A DNA stretch of 6,358 nucleotides from Fimbriimonadaceae bacterium (GTDB lineage: Bacteria > Armatimonadota > Fimbriimonadia > Fimbriimonadales > Fimbriimonadaceae), in NCBI GenBank assembly GCA_020851885.1, contig JADZBW010000148.1, forward strand, positions 1-6,358. Direction: 5' to 3'. Of the stretch, positions 4,572 through 6,358 are shown piece after piece. The notes beneath the pieces are model-generated. The model searched no databases, was not told the origin of the DNA, and saw only the letters and a list, made by a program, of their open reading frames with translations. Positions within the stretch are counted from its first letter, which is position 1. Each line of letters begins with the position of its first letter. Position numbers and translations under genes: made by a program.

Positions 4572-6143
4572 ATGGCATACCGCGACTTCCAGCATTTCCT
4601 CGACGTCCTCGAATCCAAGGGGGAGCTTCGGCGCATCAAGGAACCTCTCAGTCCGGCATTGGAGATCACGGAGGTCGCCGACCGGGTCATGAAGGCAGGC
4701 GGACCGGCCCTTCTGTTCGAAAACGTGGTCGGCATGCCGCATCGTTTGGGGACGCCGAACCCGATGAGCGCCGTGATGGGGCATCCGAGCATTCACATGG
4801 CCGAAGGTTCCCCCTCTTCCCCCAACCCCCTTCTCCCCGTGGGGGAGAAGGGGGCTTTCATGCCAGTTGCGATCAACACCATGGGAAGTCGCAAGCGGAT
4901 GAGCATGGCGCTGAGTTGCGACGACTTCGAGGAGCATGCCGAACGCATCGCCCATCTGCTCAAACCCGACGTGCCGAAAGGGCTGATCGACAAGGCTCGG
5001 TTCGGAATGGAACTCCTGAAGGAAGTCAAGCCAACTCAGCCCAAAGACGTCTCATCGGGAATCTGTCAGGAGATCGTGATGCAAGGCGACGAGATCGACC
5101 TCACCAAGCTACCGATCCTCACCTGCTGGCCCGAGGATGGCGGCCCTTTCATCACTCTGCCATTGGTCTTCACCAACGATCCCAATACTGGCAAACGGAA
5201 TGTTGGGATGTACCGCATGCAGCTTTACGATCGCAACACGTGCGGGATGCATTGGCAGATGCACAAAACGGGCATGCGTCAGATGGAAGATGCGGGCGCC
5301 AAGGGGAGGAATCTGGAGGTTTGCGTTTGCTTGGGGGGCGATCCGGCCTACAACTTCGCCGCGATTTCCCCACTTCCGCCGGGGATCGACGAAATGCTCT
5401 TCGCCGGGTTCTTGCGTAGAGAGAACGTACGGATGGTGAAGGCGAAGACGGTCGATGTGATGGTCCCCGCGGATTGCGAGATCGTGATCGAGGGTTACGT
5501 GGACCCAAGTGAGCGACGGTTGGAAGGACCCTTTGGCGACCACACTGGCTATTACTCCCTGGCTTACGACTTTCCTGTCCTCCATGTCACGGCGGTGACG
5601 ATGCGACAGAAAGCGATCTTTCCGGCCACGATCGTTGGCCAGCCGCCCATGGAGGATGGTTGGATGGGCAAAGCGGTGGAGCGAGTCTTCTTCCCGATGA
5701 TCAAACTCACCGTTCCGGAGATCGTGGACATGAACCTACCGGTTGAGGGTGGATTCCACAACATCGCCTTTGTCAGCATCAAGAAGAAATATCCCGGTCA
5801 CGCCTACAAGGTGATGAACGCCATCTGGGGCCTTGGCGGGCTGGCTTACACCAAGATGGTGTTTGTGTTCGATGAGGATTGCGATGTCCAAAACATTGGC
5901 GAGGTGCTCTTTCGCCTTGGGGCGAATAACGATCCCTTGCGAGACACTTTGCTCAGCAAGGGACCGGTGGACCAACTGGATCACGCCTCCTTGGAGGAGG
6001 GTTTTGGCGGCAAGATCGGCTTTGACTGCACTCACAAGTGGCCCGGTGAGAACGGCTTCAACCGGAACTACCCCAAGCTGATCACGATGAGCGACGACGT
6101 GAAGGCCAAGATCGATGGGTTGTGGAGTCGGTTGGGGTTGTAG
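4572..6143 (+). CDS. ubiD: UbiD-family prenylated-FMN-dependent decarboxylase
   Basis: A 523-residue UbiD-family (de)carboxylase; E. coli UbiD (497 residues) decarboxylates 4-hydroxy-3-polyprenylbenzoate in quinone synthesis, using prenylated FMN made by UbiX. It aligns with E. coli UbiD along its length: ELRRIKEPLSPALEITEVADR (18-38), GGPALLFEN (43-51), TCWPED (184-189), GMYRMQ (212-217), FAGFLR (277-282), LEGPFGDHTGYYS (317-329), KKKYPGHA (404-411) and HKWPGE (488-493). By comparison with Fdc1/UbiD, catalytic residues should be Arg215, Glu318 and Asp323, with metal ligands Asn210, His231 and Glu274; all are present. Residues 55-96 are an insertion between FENVVG and MPVAIN that E. coli UbiD lacks. 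AGGCGG lies 3 nt before the ATG, a weak ribosome site. No ubiX or quinone gene is nearby, so the substrate (ubiquinone/menaquinone precursor or another aromatic acid) is not fixed. Confidence 0.93.
   Translation: MAYRDFQHFLDVLESKGELRRIKEPLSPALEITEVADRVMKAGGPALLFENVVGMPHRLGTPNPMSAVMGHPSIHMAEGSPSSPNPLLPVGEKGAFMPVAINTMGSRKRMSMALSCDDFEEHAERIAHLLKPDVPKGLIDKARFGMELLKEVKPTQPKDVSSGICQEIVMQGDEIDLTKLPILTCWPEDGGPFITLPLVFTNDPNTGKRNVGMYRMQLYDRNTCGMHWQMHKTGMRQMEDAGAKGRNLEVCVCLGGDPAYNFAAISPLPPGIDEMLFAGFLRRENVRMVKAKTVDVMVPADCEIVIEGYVDPSERRLEGPFGDHTGYYSLAYDFPVLHVTAVTMRQKAIFPATIVGQPPMEDGWMGKAVERVFFPMIKLTVPEIVDMNLPVEGGFHNIAFVSIKKKYPGHAYKVMNAIWGLGGLAYTKMVFVFDEDCDVQNIGEVLFRLGANNDPLRDTLLSKGPVDQLDHASLEEGFGGKIGFDCTHKWPGENGFNRNYPKLITMSDDVKAKIDGLWSRLGL
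4826..4854. repeat. Small GC-rich palindromic element inside ubiD
   Basis: CCCCCTTCTCCCC (4826-4838), loop GTG, and GGGGAGAAGGGGG (4842-4854) form a perfect 13-bp stem. It is preceded by a pyrimidine tract from 4808. The stretch encodes SPSSPNPLLPVGEKGA (80-95), within the extra segment of UbiD. Sequence of this style (C-rich tract followed by a C/G-rich hairpin, read as Ser-Pro-Asn-Pro-Leu peptides) resembles the small dispersed palindromes found in many bacterial genomes. Only this one copy is in the window, so repeat status is inferred from its form. Confidence 0.65.
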
Positions 6144-6150
6144 CTTCAAG

Positions 6151-6221
6151 TCTGCTATTATCATTTCAGGCCACAAATGAGAATAACGGCCCTCGCTATT
6201 CTCATTCATGGGAATAGCGAG
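6151..6221. promoter_or_regulatory. Four alternating copies of a 14-bp motif before fic
   Basis: The reference is ATGAGAATAGCGAG. Copies are 6151-6164 (minus, 10 of 14), 6177-6190 (plus, 11 of 14), 6192-6205 (minus, exact) and 6208-6221 (plus, 13 of 14). The last copy ends directly at the fic ATG. Orientation alternates, so neighbours form dyads: arms 6176-6188/6194-6206 (12 of 13) and 6192-6201/6212-6221 (10 of 10), which are mutually exclusive as RNA hairpins. The second would bury the fic translation start. This may be a multi-site operator, an RNA switch or both. TATTAT (6156-6161) could be a -10 box, but its -35 is weak. Confidence 0.6.
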
Positions 6222-6358
6222 ATGAAACGCGGCGCCACTGGCAAGTTTGAATCAACCGTCACAGGTTCGGAGACCGTGCGTGCATTCATTCCTGCCCCGC
6301 TCCCACCGCAGCCGCCTGTCGACTTGGGCGGTTCGAGAGCCCTTCTGCTGGAGAGAGC
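6222..6358 (+). CDS. fic: Fic-family protein, N-terminal part (runs off the window)
   Basis: An open frame from ATG 6222 to the window edge, 45 full codons, with no stop. It begins MKRGATGKFEST, and GSETVRAFIPAPLPPQPPVDL follows at residues 15-35, then RALLLERA; this matches the N-terminal segment typical of Fic proteins carrying a Fic_N domain, where a conserved AF(V/I)PxPLPPxPP block precedes the catalytic Fic fold. Fic enzymes commonly transfer AMP to hydroxyl side chains of target proteins. The catalytic HPFxxGNGR motif would lie beyond the window, so activity cannot be judged. No Shine-Dalgarno is clear. An in-frame ATG at 6177 would add 15 residues, but family similarity starts at 6222. 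It is downstream of ubiD in the same orientation, but 78 bp away with its own apparent regulatory region. Confidence 0.82.
   Translation, partial: MKRGATGKFESTVTGSETVRAFIPAPLPPQPPVDLGGSRALLLER

Noticed and set aside
6141..6224. Read-through of the ubiD TAG into fic, since both are in the same frame with no other stop between
   Set aside because: Shared frame occurs one time in three by chance, there is no recoding signal, and each protein has normal family ends.
1..6358. tRNA, rRNA, CRISPR array or insertion sequence
   Set aside because: No cloverleaf, rRNA-like block, regularly spaced repeat or transposase reading frame was seen on either strand.

Overview
The window is GC-rich, gene-dense bacterial chromosome with mixed strands. 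A BlaI-type repressor coupled to an M56 metallopeptidase, a Sec-exported LTxxQ-type helical protein, an oversized PlsC-like acyltransferase and a UbiD decarboxylase carrying a palindromic insertion suggest a free-living environmental bacterium. BlaI/M56 pairs are abundant in phyla such as Planctomycetota, Verrucomicrobiota, Acidobacteriota and Armatimonadota, but the sequence alone does not fix the phylum.

Layout: (1) Bases 1-100 hold no gene, but contain an imperfect long inverted repeat. (2) A PlsC-like acyltransferase (101-1324, minus) is divergent from an MgtC/SapB-family membrane protein (1415-2092, plus). The 90-bp gap between them contains a perfect 7-2-7 palindrome abutting the mgtC start. 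A Rho-independent terminator follows mgtC. (3) A minus-strand operon, blaI - M56 peptidase - secreted LTxxQ-type protein (4312 down to 2212), has both junctions fused as 4-bp ATGA overlaps. Its promoter (TTGGCT-N17-TATGAT) lies inside a 46-bp near-perfect dyad made of two BlaI-like boxes. (4) ubiD (4572-6143, plus) contains a 42-residue in-frame insertion with a 13-bp perfect hairpin. (5) A 78-bp gap carries four alternating copies of a 14-bp motif and leads into a Fic-family gene cut by the window edge (6222-6358).

How it may work: the three-gene operon looks like an autoregulated envelope-stress circuit. The repressor would sit on its own promoter, and the membrane zinc protease would relieve repression by proteolysis. 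The protease lacks the penicillin-binding sensor domain of BlaR1, and the third gene encodes an exported protein that could supply or receive the signal. This circuit and the motif array before fic are the two parts most worth following up. The function of the exported protein and its link to the protease are inferences from gene order.
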